DNA from: Diatrype stigma
Lineage: Eukaryota; Ascomycota; Sordariomycetes; Xylariales; Diatrypaceae
NCBI GenBank assembly: GCA_022225965.2
Contig: JAKJXP020000002.1
Location: forward strand, 1,054,001 to 1,118,000
Reading direction: 5' to 3'
Length of the DNA stretch: 64,000 bases
Positions 55,232-64,000 of the stretch are shown here, piece after piece (position 1 is the stretch's first letter; each line of letters opens with the position of its first letter). The position numbers were made by a program, and so were the translations under genes. Below the pieces are notes generated by a model that was not told the DNA's origin, searched no databases, and was given only the letters and a program-made list of their open reading frames with translations.

Positions 55232-55571
55232 CTAGTAGCTGTATCCCCCATCTTTACCCATTGATTCGTCATCTTCGTAAAACTTCTGCGCCTCCATAGC
55301 CTTCTTTGTAGCTTCCTCGGCCTTTTCCTTCTGTTCCTTCTCTGCTCAGGTCTTGGTTAGTGAATATGCCAAGTATGGAAGAACCTTTGCAGATATGGCT
55401 CTCATATTTTCGTGTTGTTGAGGGAGTATTTGCAAATAGTCCTTAGAAACTGGTATGGCTCTATAGGAAAATCAACTAACCGAATTCCTCCTTCTCCTTC
55501 TCGGTCATGGTTTCTTCCTTGTCAACCTCTTCCTCTTCGAGCTTGAGGGTCTCTTCTTTGGCGCAAGACAT
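55232..55571 (-). CDS. Small charged two-exon protein, paralogue 2
   Basis: Exons 55571-55481 and 55341-55232 (139-bp intron gttagt...agcag, phase 1) give 66 aa: MSCAKEETLKLEEEEVDKEE, then TMTEKEKEEFEKEQKEKAEE and ATKKAMEAQKFYEDDESMGK, ending DGGYSY. It is very acidic/basic, with no hydrophobic core. The intron falls at the same place and phase as in the gene at 53623-53942, after the MTxxE block. The 5' leader and TATA box are also similar. Function unknown. It is too small and low in complexity for a confident family. Confidence 0.6.
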
Positions 55572-55691
55572 GGTCGCTTGTGTTGTGAGGGAAGTGTAGC
55601 TTTATCAGGTGTAGATATATGGTTTTTGGTCTTTGTGGTTCTCATGGATGCAGGAATCGATCTGACATCTAAAACTGGGAGCAGACTTCGG

Positions 55692-55699
55692 TATTTATA
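55692..55699 (-). promoter_or_regulatory. TATA box of small paralogue 2
   Basis: TATAAATA on the minus strand within GATATAAATACCG, about 121 bp upstream of the ATG at 55571. A strict TATA box is typical of inducible rather than housekeeping fungal genes. Confidence 0.5.
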
Positions 55700-57064
55700 T
55701 CTCCCCTTCACACCCTGTAGGAACCGATGATAAATATCTACCAAGGTAATGGAATCTCTGTGTGAGCTTCTAGGAATGGGACAGGTTGATGGTAGTAACG
55801 TTGAGCTCTGGGTACATAGTTATGGGTGTTCCAGAATAACGATGAAATGACGTTGCGTACCTGATCACAGCATAAAGAATTGACCAATATCCTCAAGATG
55901 CAACGCCAATGCAAGATACCAAGCGTCAGTATTCACTGCAATGGAATTTACCAACAGGGACACAGAGAACAGCTTCATCATGATCATACCGTTTTACAGT
56001 CCGTACACTTGAGTATTCTCTTCCTCTACTTGTAGTAATGCTTTTGAATTAAGGCATATCCGCTGGCCGCGAGACAGTGTCTTACAATTAATGGGAACCC
56101 TTTGGCCTACGGTCTCATACCGACAAGGTCATACGGCATTCCTACAGCAGATACAGGGGAACAAATCACTGAACAGAGTTTACACTATCATGAACAGTCG
56201 GTAAAGCACACCCCTGCTGGCTAGCTTCTTCTTCAACCCTACATTCATACCAGGATATCAGCACAGGATATCAGCACAGGATTGCCTTGGTGCATATGAG
56301 TGATTTGGAACTCCTCATTGGTTCTGAACAGCGGCAGCTGCTCTATGATACGGGGTCAAAGATAAATCGGGGCTACTCCACGATTGCGGACGTTCTTACC
56401 ACGGCCGTTCTCTGCCCCACCTTCCGCTTCGGACCCAAACAGCCGGGTTGAAGATTCTAGGTACCCGCCGGGCCTGACGTCACCTCATAATTTCAATCCC
56501 ACTGATCCGATGTATTTATTAAGCCCAATCTGATATCGTGGAGCTTCACTCCGCAATACTGTTCCGAGGACATGGTTGTATTGTACCTTGGTAAGGGATC
56601 CGGCATAGAAAGCGGGTGAAGCGGGAATATCGGAAGCCGGCGCCAGTACCTAACGACGATGTGGGTCTCGTTACTCAGCTAAGCCGATAACTGCCATGCG
56701 ATTAATGAACCTACAAATAAAAAACAGTCAGTTAGGTTTTCGTACAAAATTCCCCACCCGACATACATGTACGTGGTGCTGCTACACTGCATGTACGTAA
56801 CGTCCTTATACAGGTTTTATCCTTATACAGGTTTTATACAGATCTTTATACAAATACCCATGAACGCAGAAACGTGAAGTCGAGGACACGGCGAGTTGGA
56901 TTGCAACACACGCGGACACTCCTACCGGATCCTACCGGAAAATCGGGGAATCGGAGATCGGAGCTTGGAGCTTGAACACGGTTAGTCTCCGGAACGGAAT
57001 TTGACTACGCTAAGGGCAAGATGATGCTAAACAAGCACAGGCAGAGGAGCACGAGTAGAGGAGC
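55700..57064. other. Intergenic, short tandem repeats, promoter of nitronate monooxygenase
   Basis: No gene recognised. Contains short tandem duplications: ggatatcagcaca repeated at about 56253-56281, ccttatacaggttttat repeated at about 56810-56840, and tcctaccgga repeated at about 56918-56940. Confidence 0.5.
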
Positions 57065-58471
57065 ATGATGCAGCATCCAATGGGAGCAAGCATCAGGCGC
57101 TTTCAGAGAATCTATCCATGGATCAAGGCACCGTTGATAGTCGGCGCGCCCATGCGGGTCATATCCGGACCTCACCTGGCAGTGGCCATCTCCCGCGCCG
57201 GAGGTCTGGGGTTCATCGGCCCGGGCGCAACACCAGAAAGCACCGGCGATGATCTGGCTACGGCACGAGATCTCTTAGAAAAGAATCCTTTCCAAGACCA
57301 AAAACCCATAACACTAGCGTCATTATTGCCACATCTCAATGTATCACCATTTAACGAAGAAGGGGAAGGAGGGGAAGGGGGAGCGGAAGTAGTAGGAGGA
57401 GAAGTAGCAGGAGGAGAAGAGACAGGAAGAGAAGAAGAAGCAGTAGCAGAAGAAAAAGGCAGCGAAGCAGCAACACCCCAACCAGAAACCCTCCCCATCG
57501 GCGTCGGCTTCCAGCTGTGGAACGGTGACCTCCGCACCGCCGCCCGCGCCGTCGGCGAGCACCGCCCCTGCGCCGCTTGGCTCTTCGCGCCGCGCCACGG
57601 GCAGCCCGAACTCGACGAGTGGGCCGCGGGCCTGCGCCAGGCCTCGCCCGGCCTGCAGATCTGGACGCAGATCGGCACGGTGGCCGAGGCCATCGCCGCG
57701 ACCGCCTACGCGTCCGCGTCCGAGACCGAGCGCACCCGGGCCAACGACGGCCGCGGCGGCCGCACCCGCGTCAGCTTCTACGAGACCAGCGCCGACGTCC
57801 TGGTGGTGCAGGGCGCCGAGGCGGGCGGCCACGGGCGCGCGCGCGACGGGCTCGGGATCGCGAGCCTGCTCCCCGAGATCCGCGACCAGGAGTCCGTGGC
57901 CGACGCCGTGCGCCGCTACGGCGTGGCCCTGGTCGCCGCCGGCGGCATCGCCGATGGGCGCGGCGTCGCGGCCGCCTTGGGCCTGGGCGCGGCCGGGGTG
58001 GCGATGGGCACGCGGTTCCTCGCGTCGACGGAGGCGCGCGTCGCGCGCGGCTATCGCGACGAGGTGGTGCGGGCGCGCGACGGCGCCGTCTCCACCACCC
58101 GGACCATGCTGTATAACCGGTTGCGGGGCACGACGGGCTGGCCGGAAGAGTACAGTCCCCGCGCGATTATCAACCGGAGCTGGCGCGACTATTATGAGTA
58201 CGGGGTGGAGTACGACGAGGTGAAGTGGCGGTACGACGAGATGGTGAGGCGGACCGGAGCTTCTGGCAATGCGAAGGGCGGGTACGGTCCGGACGGCAGG
58301 CTGGCGACGTATGCGGGCGCGGCGGTGGGGCTGGTGCGCGATGTCCGGGATGCGGGCGTCCTGGTCAAGGATATAAGGGACGAAGCTTGTGATATTCTTA
58401 GGGGTCTGACCTTGCTGTACCCGCGAGAACCGATACAGTCTGATAACCTGTCAATTCTCGTCAAGAAATAA
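57065..58471 (+). CDS. Nitronate monooxygenase (2-nitropropane dioxygenase family)
   Basis: Single exon, 468 aa (MMQHPM...; the second Met or Met6 could also start). The N-terminal PLIVGAPMRVISGPHLAVAI then SRAGGLGFIGPG is the classic first FMN-barrel strand. IGVGFQLWNG, then LVVQGAEAGGHGRARDGLGI, ALVAAGGIADGRGVAAALGL and GAAGVAMGTRFLASTEA carry the FMN phosphate-binding Gly motifs of class I enzymes. These flavoproteins oxidise alkyl nitronates such as propionate-3-nitronate to aldehydes and nitrite/nitrate, in the cytosol. Residues about 99-141 are a Gly/Glu-rich low-complexity insert encoded by purine repeats (57350-57470), not part of the usual fold. Next to it lie a minus-strand Zn2Cys6 regulator and an MFS transporter. 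Confidence 0.92.
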   Translation: MMQHPMGASIRRFQRIYPWIKAPLIVGAPMRVISGPHLAVAISRAGGLGFIGPGATPESTGDDLATARDLLEKNPFQDQKPITLASLLPHLNVSPFNEEGEGGEGGAEVVGGEVAGGEETGREEEAVAEEKGSEAATPQPETLPIGVGFQLWNGDLRTAARAVGEHRPCAAWLFAPRHGQPELDEWAAGLRQASPGLQIWTQIGTVAEAIAATAYASASETERTRANDGRGGRTRVSFYETSADVLVVQGAEAGGHGRARDGLGIASLLPEIRDQESVADAVRRYGVALVAAGGIADGRGVAAALGLGAAGVAMGTRFLASTEARVARGYRDEVVRARDGAVSTTRTMLYNRLRGTTGWPEEYSPRAIINRSWRDYYEYGVEYDEVKWRYDEMVRRTGASGNAKGGYGPDGRLATYAGAAVGLVRDVRDAGVLVKDIRDEACDILRGLTLLYPREPIQSDNLSILVKK

Positions 58472-58688
58472 GCTGAGTAACTAGGCGGTGTTGCGAATCT
58501 CACGGCTGGGATGTTATGCTCTAGGTATACACTTCACATATCTCTCTCCTATTATGACGGAAGACTGAGTTCCATGCGGGAGGACATTAATAACTGTACA
58601 CCAATATACACATCGATAAGCAATTATGAAAGGTCTCCACAACCTGAATTCATCTACTACTAACATCAACCATCATTCTTTACTACGC

Positions 58689-60494
58689 TTAATCTCCAAA
58701 AAACGCCGGTACCATGAACTCATCGATGTCAAAGCAAGGGAGAGTTGACAAATCCTCAGACAAGCCGTTCAGCCACTGAGCATTATCGGACCAAATCCCG
58801 AGAGCCTGGGTTGGACCATTTCCACCACCACCACCACCACCACCCCCTGAAGGAATATCAGGCAACGTCACCAAGACGTCGCGCAGCGCCGCCGTGCATT
58901 TTTCCTTCCACCTGATATGCAGGGCGATCAGCGAAGAAGCCATCCTCAGCGCCTCCTGGATCGCATCGGTGTCGTACACGCGGGCCACGTCGCGGAGGCA
59001 CGACACGGCATCTTTGAGGCAGGGCGTCGACGAGTCGCTGTCGATCGCCAGCAGCAGACACACGATCTGGAAGGGCACGTTGGCCAGGTGGTGCCACGGC
59101 GCGCGGGCGTCGAGGATATCGCGCGCAGCGCGGACGCCGCGCGAGCAGAGCGCCAGCACCGGGTCGAGCACGCGGCTGCTGCCGCCGCCGCCGCCGGCCG
59201 CGAACGAGGCCCCGCCCATGGACTGCAGCCGCCGGCACAGGCAGAGCGCGAGGTTGCACTGGGCCAGCACCGAGGGCGGCGTCGAGTGCGCGCGCGCCGT
59301 GACCTCGAGCAGCGCGGCCTCCAGCTCCGGCCCGCTGGGCGACTTCTGCGGGTCGAGCTCGGCCGAGTACGGGAGCAGCTCCATCAGCTCGGCGGTGTGG
59401 TCCCCGGGCCGCCTGGAGGGCGTGGCGACCGTGGCGTTGGATAGCAGGACGCGAGCCCGGCCCATGTCGAACGACGTCCACATGTTGAGGTGCTGCGACA
59501 CGGCCACGAGTCTTCGCCGCAGCTCTTGATCCACCGCCCCCTGGGGTGGCGACGGGAGGAGGATTGAGTCGCTGCATGATGATGACGACGACGGCTCGCG
59601 ATGCAGCCCCGCGGCCTCGACCATGTGCATGAGCATGCAGCTTGCCATCCAGGCCGTGTGGTGGGTGTCGGAGATCCGCAAGTACACGACCCGCAGCAGC
59701 CAGGCCGTGATGCTGGTCGTGGTCGGGATCTCCGATATGGCGCGCTCCAGGATCAGCCTCGCCGACTCGGCCAGATCCAGCTCCGCCTTCGTCGGCTGGA
59801 CGTGGGAGAACAGGCACCCGAGCGCGGCTATGCCGCACAGCACAGCGTCGCGCATCGGCTCGGCGGCGGCATCTGCATTCGCACCGGCCCACCGATGCTC
59901 GATATACCGCTCGATATCCCGACGATCGATGAAGCCGTACGTCGGGTCCACCTTTTGGAAATACACCAGCGCTAGGCTCTGCATAGTCGTCAGAGATAAC
60001 ACGCGCGTGATAGGCGGCGGCGGCGGCGATATTGGGACATACCCCCCGCTCTTCCGTGCCCCAAGGAAGGCATTCCAAGCAAAGGTGTGGAGTCGCGGCG
60101 CAGAGTGAGGGTCCAGTCGCAGCGCCAACCTCCTCAGGAACGTAGCTCCAGAGTTCGCCTCTAGGGAGCGGGTGTTGCTGTGCAACGGGGGTGTAGGTGT
60201 GCGCTTTGGTGTTTGGGGTTCTTGGTCTGGGGGTAAAGGTAAATCAGCGGCCCCCTTTTGTGATGACGATGGCGGTGGTGGTGGCGACGAGACGGCATAC
60301 CGCCGCAGGAGACCCGTTCTGGGCTTTTTTCTGCTATTGCCGCTGCCGCTATCACTGGAGGCGCTATAATATATGCAGTCATATTCGAACCTGACACAAA
60401 TGCCACAAGGCTGCTGGCCATCGCACTTGCGTTTGAGCTCGCGGCACGTCTTACATGCGATTCGCGCACGCTTACGTCCTATCGAGGTGGACAT
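58689..60494 (-). CDS. Zn2Cys6 fungal-specific transcription factor
   Basis: Single exon, 601 aa starting at 60494. Residues 13-40 (ACKTCRELKRKCDGQQPCGI, then CVRFEYDC) are a complete Zn(II)2Cys6 binuclear cluster, CX2CX6CX5CX2CX6C, for DNA binding. A Pro/Ser linker leads to a fungal_trans middle-homology region (about 150-420): MQSLALVYFQKVDPTYGFID, then DAVLCGIAALGCLF, AWMASCMLMHMVEAAGLHRE and RRRLVAVSQHLNMWTSFDMG. A poly-Gly run near residue 555 precedes an acidic C terminus (LSTLPCFDIDEFMVPAF) that could be the activation domain. It is nuclear. It sits between the nitronate monooxygenase and the MFS gene, which suggests, without proving, that it regulates them. Confidence 0.95.
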   Translation of the reverse strand: MSTSIGRKRARIACKTCRELKRKCDGQQPCGICVRFEYDCIYYSASSDSGSGNSRKKPRTGLLRRYAVSSPPPPPSSSQKGAADLPLPPDQEPQTPKRTPTPPLHSNTRSLEANSGATFLRRLALRLDPHSAPRLHTFAWNAFLGARKSGGYVPISPPPPPITRVLSLTTMQSLALVYFQKVDPTYGFIDRRDIERYIEHRWAGANADAAAEPMRDAVLCGIAALGCLFSHVQPTKAELDLAESARLILERAISEIPTTTSITAWLLRVVYLRISDTHHTAWMASCMLMHMVEAAGLHREPSSSSSCSDSILLPSPPQGAVDQELRRRLVAVSQHLNMWTSFDMGRARVLLSNATVATPSRRPGDHTAELMELLPYSAELDPQKSPSGPELEAALLEVTARAHSTPPSVLAQCNLALCLCRRLQSMGGASFAAGGGGGSSRVLDPVLALCSRGVRAARDILDARAPWHHLANVPFQIVCLLLAIDSDSSTPCLKDAVSCLRDVARVYDTDAIQEALRMASSLIALHIRWKEKCTAALRDVLVTLPDIPSGGGGGGGGGNGPTQALGIWSDNAQWLNGLSEDLSTLPCFDIDEFMVPAFFGD

Positions 60495-61085
60495 CAGGGA
60501 ACAGCGGGTTGATTTTCAGCTATCATCCAAAGCCTGGTCTGCGACAGCAAATGGTGGATGATGATCCCTGCATCGGACCCGGAGCTGGTGTGGCGCCAGT
60601 GAAAAAAATGCGTTTGGCAGGTAGAAAGGCAGAAATGAAAGAAGGGGAAAAGGAGTTGAAGAACGGGTAATGCGGTTCGGATGGCTAAAGCGGAATTCCT
60701 TCGACTGTCAGCGCCAAAATAAAAGCGGGTACGTCGGGTATAGCGGGAAAAGCGGAACGATCCCCCCTATTACGACAAATTTCTCTATTACATGCTGTGT
60801 TATTATAATCCGGAGCTAACCAAGCAAAACGCACCTTCGCTTTATATACAACTTGATGGCTGGCTGATTGTCTTCTGGATTGTTATTCTGCTGTTTGTCT
60901 CACCATCCTTCGGTACCGAACTGAAACATACATTTCCTGTTTACCCCTTTCACTCCAGGTAACCGAGCCTAAGCAATACGTCGTCGAATTCCATCGATCC
61001 TGATTAAAGGCAATACCTACTACCGACTACCGTCACCAAGCCACGCTCCAATCATCATTCCCTCGAAGAAGAAGGTGCATCAAAG
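60495..61085. promoter_or_regulatory. Divergent promoter region between the regulator and the MFS gene
   Basis: 590 bp shared by the head-to-head Zn2Cys6 regulator (-) and MFS transporter (+). It contains cggatg, aagcgga and several cgg triplets (around 60670-60750), the half-site type recognised by Zn2Cys6 proteins. Which, if any, is bound cannot be told from sequence. Confidence 0.4.
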
Positions 61086-62390
61086 ATGCAGTTGGATTGG
61101 AGCAGAAGACCAGATGAGAAGGTTCCACCAGACGACTTGGAGTCCTCAACCCCGGGACGATGCAGCCCAAGCCAGGAGGAAGATTCTGAACCCCCTGACG
61201 GAGGCCGCCGCGCCTGGCTGCAGGTCCTTTGCATGCATATCGTCTTCTTCAACACCTGGGGTGTCGCAAACGGGTTCGGCGTCTTCCAACAATACTATCG
61301 GCAGACCCTAACAGACCAATCCCCGTCGTCCATCTCCTGGATCGGAAGCGCCCAGGTCTTCTTACTATTCTTCGTCGGCGTGGCCGCAGGCCGCATGACG
61401 GATGCCGGCCACTTCCTCGTGACGTTCTGCTGCGGCGTTTTTCTTCAGGTCGTCGCTATCTTCATGACGTCTCTGGCGACGAGTTACTACCAGATCTTCC
61501 TTGCGCAGGCTGTCTGTCTTGGCATTGGAAACGGCTTAGCTTTCTCCCCTGCTCTGGTCGTGCTGTCTCAATATTTCAAGAGAAAACGCGCCTTTAGCGT
61601 AGGGGTTGCGGCGGCCGGAGCCGCTGTAGGGGGTCTCGTGTATCCGACCCTTCTTGACCAGTTGATCAACCACAGAGGTCTTGGCTTCCCCTGGACTTTG
61701 CGTATCATGGGCTTCATAATGCTTGCCACTTACCTGCCTTGCCTAGTGTGGCTCAGGCCGCGTCTAGCACACCGCAAAACCGGACCTTGGATAGATGTAT
61801 CCGCCTTCACCGAACTACCCTTCGTGCTCTTCACATTAAGCTTCTTCTTCAACTTCTGGGGCCTTTACTTCGCCTTTTTCTACATGGGTACCTTTGCACG
61901 CGACAAGATTGGTATCACGGATCCGATTATCCTAATCATGATCCTGAATGGCGTCGGTATCTTTGGGCGAATTATCCCGAGTATCATCGCGGATAGATGG
62001 GTCGGGACTCTCAACAGTGTAGTCATAATTAGCCTAGCGGCAAGCTTACTGGTGTACTGTTGGGCTGCAGTCAGCTCCAGTGGCGGTCTTATAGCCTTCA
62101 CCGTTGTCTACGGCTTACTTGCTTCAGCCCTACAGGCCCTCTTTCCTGCAGCAGCTACGACAATGACACCCGATCCCAGACGGGCCGGCACACGCGTTGG
62201 GATGATACTGTGTGTTGTCAGCTTTGCCAACCTGACTGGTCCGTCCATATGTGGTGCATTAATCCAAAGCCACGATGGAAGCTATCTAGGTGCTCAAGCA
62301 TTCGCTGCGTCCTCGATCTTTCTTGGAGCCGCCTTCGCTATGGCGACAAGAATTGCGAAAACGGGGTTTTTCCTGAAGGCGAAGGTGTAG
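61086..62390 (+). CDS. MFS transporter, monocarboxylate (MCT/Mch)-like
   Basis: Single exon, 434 aa. A ~45-residue hydrophilic N terminus ends with GGRRAWLQVLCMHIVFFNTW then GVANGFGVFQQYYRQTL, the start of TM1 in fungal MCT-like proteins. The helices that follow include WIGSAQVFLLFFVGVAAGRM, LVTFCCGVFLQVVAIFM and QAVCLGIGNGLAFSPALVVL then SQYFKRKRAFSVGVAAAGAA. The second half, from FVLFTLSFFFNFWGLYFAFF, includes LNGVGIFGRIIPSIIADRWV and DPRRAGTRVGMILCVVSFAN. Twelve membrane spans are expected. Fungal members move monocarboxylates, riboflavin or secondary metabolites across the plasma membrane or tonoplast. Cargo is unknown. With a nitronate monooxygenase nearby, a small carboxylate such as 3-nitropropionate is one hypothesis. 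Confidence 0.93.
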   Translation: MQLDWSRRPDEKVPPDDLESSTPGRCSPSQEEDSEPPDGGRRAWLQVLCMHIVFFNTWGVANGFGVFQQYYRQTLTDQSPSSISWIGSAQVFLLFFVGVAAGRMTDAGHFLVTFCCGVFLQVVAIFMTSLATSYYQIFLAQAVCLGIGNGLAFSPALVVLSQYFKRKRAFSVGVAAAGAAVGGLVYPTLLDQLINHRGLGFPWTLRIMGFIMLATYLPCLVWLRPRLAHRKTGPWIDVSAFTELPFVLFTLSFFFNFWGLYFAFFYMGTFARDKIGITDPIILIMILNGVGIFGRIIPSIIADRWVGTLNSVVIISLAASLLVYCWAAVSSSGGLIAFTVVYGLLASALQALFPAAATTMTPDPRRAGTRVGMILCVVSFANLTGPSICGALIQSHDGSYLGAQAFAASSIFLGAAFAMATRIAKTGFFLKAKV

Positions 62391-62814
62391 TAGTACCATT
62401 TGGATTTGAAGCACGACTTACGCTACGGAGCTCAGGGGTTAGATACGTCAGATATGGTAACGCACGTGATGGGAAAGTCTTTTATGTGTAGTAGATAAGC
62501 ATGAAATAGACCACAGTAGATTTTACTTATAAGGTTTAATGAAGAGACGAGAACAAGAAACTTTTATAGACCAATCAAGATAATAAACCTTAACGAGACA
62601 TCCCCCTCTCCTCATTTATTTTGGATTTGATCCTCCCAGGGACAGGAATCGTCACCGCTTATGTGGTTATACGATTTGTGATTGCCTGCCTACCTCGAAA
62701 GTATATTTCGTTATGTCACAACTCTGTGGTACCCCCGCGAATAAAATTTTGATAGAGCCAATAAGTTTCCTTTTCTCTAGCAAGCCACCATGTTCTATTT
62801 CGTCATTGGGTGTA
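62391..62814. other. MFS downstream spacer
   Basis: Single-copy sequence between the MFS stop and the LTR of the third non-autonomous element. Nothing recognised. Confidence 0.5.
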
Positions 62815-63012
62815 TGTCGCGTTTCTGAATAGCCCTTATATTGACGTATTTTGCTACACTCTGCTAAAGCTCTAAGGAAGGAAGGAAAGAAGGGAGCGTC
62901 GGAAGGTATGGGGGGAAATCGGACCTCTATATAGGCCCAAATGGACCCCCCCCAGGGGGGGCCCCTGCCCAGGCACTAGAACAGCTCCAAATAGACCCAT
63001 TTTACCGCGACA
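62815..63012 (-). repeat. LTR of the third non-autonomous element
   Basis: Contains the palindrome ggacccccccccagggggggcccc-like block at about 62942-62965 and the pyrimidine/purine stretch ggaaggaaggaaagaaggga, both shared with the other LTR copies. Its intact GCGACA end shows what the RIP-changed GCAACA and GCAATA ends of the other copy used to be. Confidence 0.8.
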
Positions 63013-64000
63013 TACCCCCTTTTTTGGATGGTCTCTAACCAAGAAAAAAAAGAGCGAGCAAGGCTACATATATAAGGAAATTACGAAATGGCGTAATTTC
63101 CGGAAATGGTATATAAAAATTACCTATCGTAATCGGCAAGGAAATTATACGTTACATAAAAAGATTAAGATAAATAAATAAAGCAGCCCCTTAAAGTTAT
63201 CCTAGGTACTTATAATACCCTTTCCGCGCGCTTTTTATAAGCGGCTTTCGACGACGCTATATTAACGATACTCTTTCGTATCGATAGGTGGCTTTTCGAA
63301 TCGCTTTTGTAACGGTGGTTATCGTATTCCTTTTTTAATGAAGGAACTTTTACGCTTTACTTAAACGACGATTAACCTATAGGTAATGCCATGTAACGCA
63401 TCCGTAACGGCCCTAATTAGCCGGAATGATAACCATTTACTTTTGGGCTTTTATAAAAGAAAACACCCTAATTGAAAAGATTAAGCATTTCCTTGGTGCT
63501 ATGCTTAAAGCGGCAATGCGGCGTTTCGTACCGGCCCGTATATAATACTAGTTTATAACGTGCCCCATAAAGGGAAAGTACCTACTAAACCTAAACCGGA
63601 GCGGACCGGTACCTCCGAACGTAAGCGGGCATTAGCCGAATTTCTTTGTTAGACCGGGCCGGCCCTAAAAGACACCCCCTAAAAAGGGAGAAGCAAAGGA
63701 GGGAAAAAGCCGGCCCATACTTCGGCCCGGGCTGGCACCCCCGAACGCGGGCGGGCACCAGCCGAGCTCCGAAGCTGCCCGGACTGGCACCCACTTGGGC
63801 ACCAGCCGAGCTCTTAACCGTATCCACCCCCGAGCCCGAGGGTTCTTAGCCGAAGGATCCCTTAAGATAAGAGCAGGCTGTTAATATAAAAAAGATCAAA
63901 ACGGCCGAATCGAGCGCCCTTTTCCGGTACCGGCAGTGCTACGTTTAGTACTTATTATTTTAGGCGGCACATAATTTTAATCCTTAAGTAATTGTAGTTA
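62815..64000 (-). mobile_element. Third copy of the small non-autonomous LTR element, truncated by the window edge
   Basis: An LTR at 62815-63012 (198 bp) is the inverse of the 209-bp LTRs at 21909 and 23908, with matching 6-bp ends TGTCGC/GCGACA. To its right, minus-strand-oriented interior sequence follows: a purine tract caaaaaagggggta adjacent to the LTR, then the cacgttataaactagtatta segment and the GC-rich minisatellite block (about 63560-63850). The other LTR lies beyond base 64000. This copy keeps more G/C than the one at 21909-24116, so it is younger or less RIPped. The base preceding the LTR is the end of a candidate 5-bp duplication gtgta. Confidence 0.75.

Noticed and set aside
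54766..55299. 177-codon plus-strand frame
   Set aside because: No recognisable domain or signal, and it overlaps antisense a better-supported exon at 55232-55341. Length alone is not convincing.
58858..60078. 406-codon minus-strand frame inside the Zn2Cys6 gene
   Set aside because: It is a different frame on the same strand as the regulator; the Zn2Cys6 frame has the coherent protein.
1..64000. tRNA/rRNA genes or CRISPR arrays
   Set aside because: No convincing tRNA B-box with cloverleaf, no rRNA sequence, and the tandem repeats present are minisatellites or LTRs without spacer structure.

Overview
This looks like the nuclear genome of a filamentous ascomycete (Pezizomycotina). The genes have short GT-AG introns and are GC-rich, and they encode typical fungal families: a Zn2Cys6 regulator, a SAT4/rhodopsin-like membrane protein, secreted DUF1996 and DUF3455 proteins, an M43 metalloprotease and an MCT-like MFS transporter. 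Between them lie very AT-rich blocks full of transposon relics. These blocks keep CpG but have lost most CpA/TpG, which is the footprint of repeat-induced point mutation (RIP). The genus cannot be named from the sequence.

Layout. 1-6271 is GC-rich and holds the 5' part of a D-aminoacylase-like gene (-), a PGAP4-like membrane glycosyltransferase (-) and a three-exon secreted M43 metalloprotease (+). 6282-18015 is an AT-rich island. It is a tyrosine-recombinase (DIRS/Ngaro-type) retrotransposon on the minus strand, split by a nested non-LTR (Tad1/I-like) element at about 6735-13589. 19158-36606 is an accessory island with a SAT4-family gene, a secreted DUF1996 gene broken in two places by LTR elements, a DUF3455-like gene and a P450. 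The breaks are a 2.2-kb non-autonomous element at 21909-24116 and a 5.8-kb Ty1/copia element at 24290-30098. 36945-41811 is a second DIRS/Ngaro-like copy, inverted relative to the first, with its split direct repeats (A1...B1-A2-B2) readable.

42215-62390 is gene-dense, euchromatin-like DNA. It contains an AT-hook/poly-Ala coiled-coil protein, a tiny zinc-ribbon ORF, a MATE transporter, a GGA (VHS-GAT-GAE) clathrin adaptor, the rRNA-modifying enzyme TSR3, and a pair of short two-exon paralogues that share a TATA promoter. It ends with a nitronate monooxygenase / Zn2Cys6 regulator / MFS transporter trio that may form a small catabolic or detoxification cluster. 62815-64000 is a third copy of the small non-autonomous LTR element, cut by the window edge.

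The main results concern genome dynamics. All six exons and the introns of the dissected DUF1996 gene can be followed across both insertions. One insertion sits in an intron and the other in an exon, and RIP-type stop codons lie beside them. RIP intensity falls off toward single-copy flanks. The DIRS element shows the A1-B1-A2-B2 structure in one copy and a datable nested LINE insertion in the other. I saw no tRNA, rRNA, CRISPR array or prokaryotic feature.
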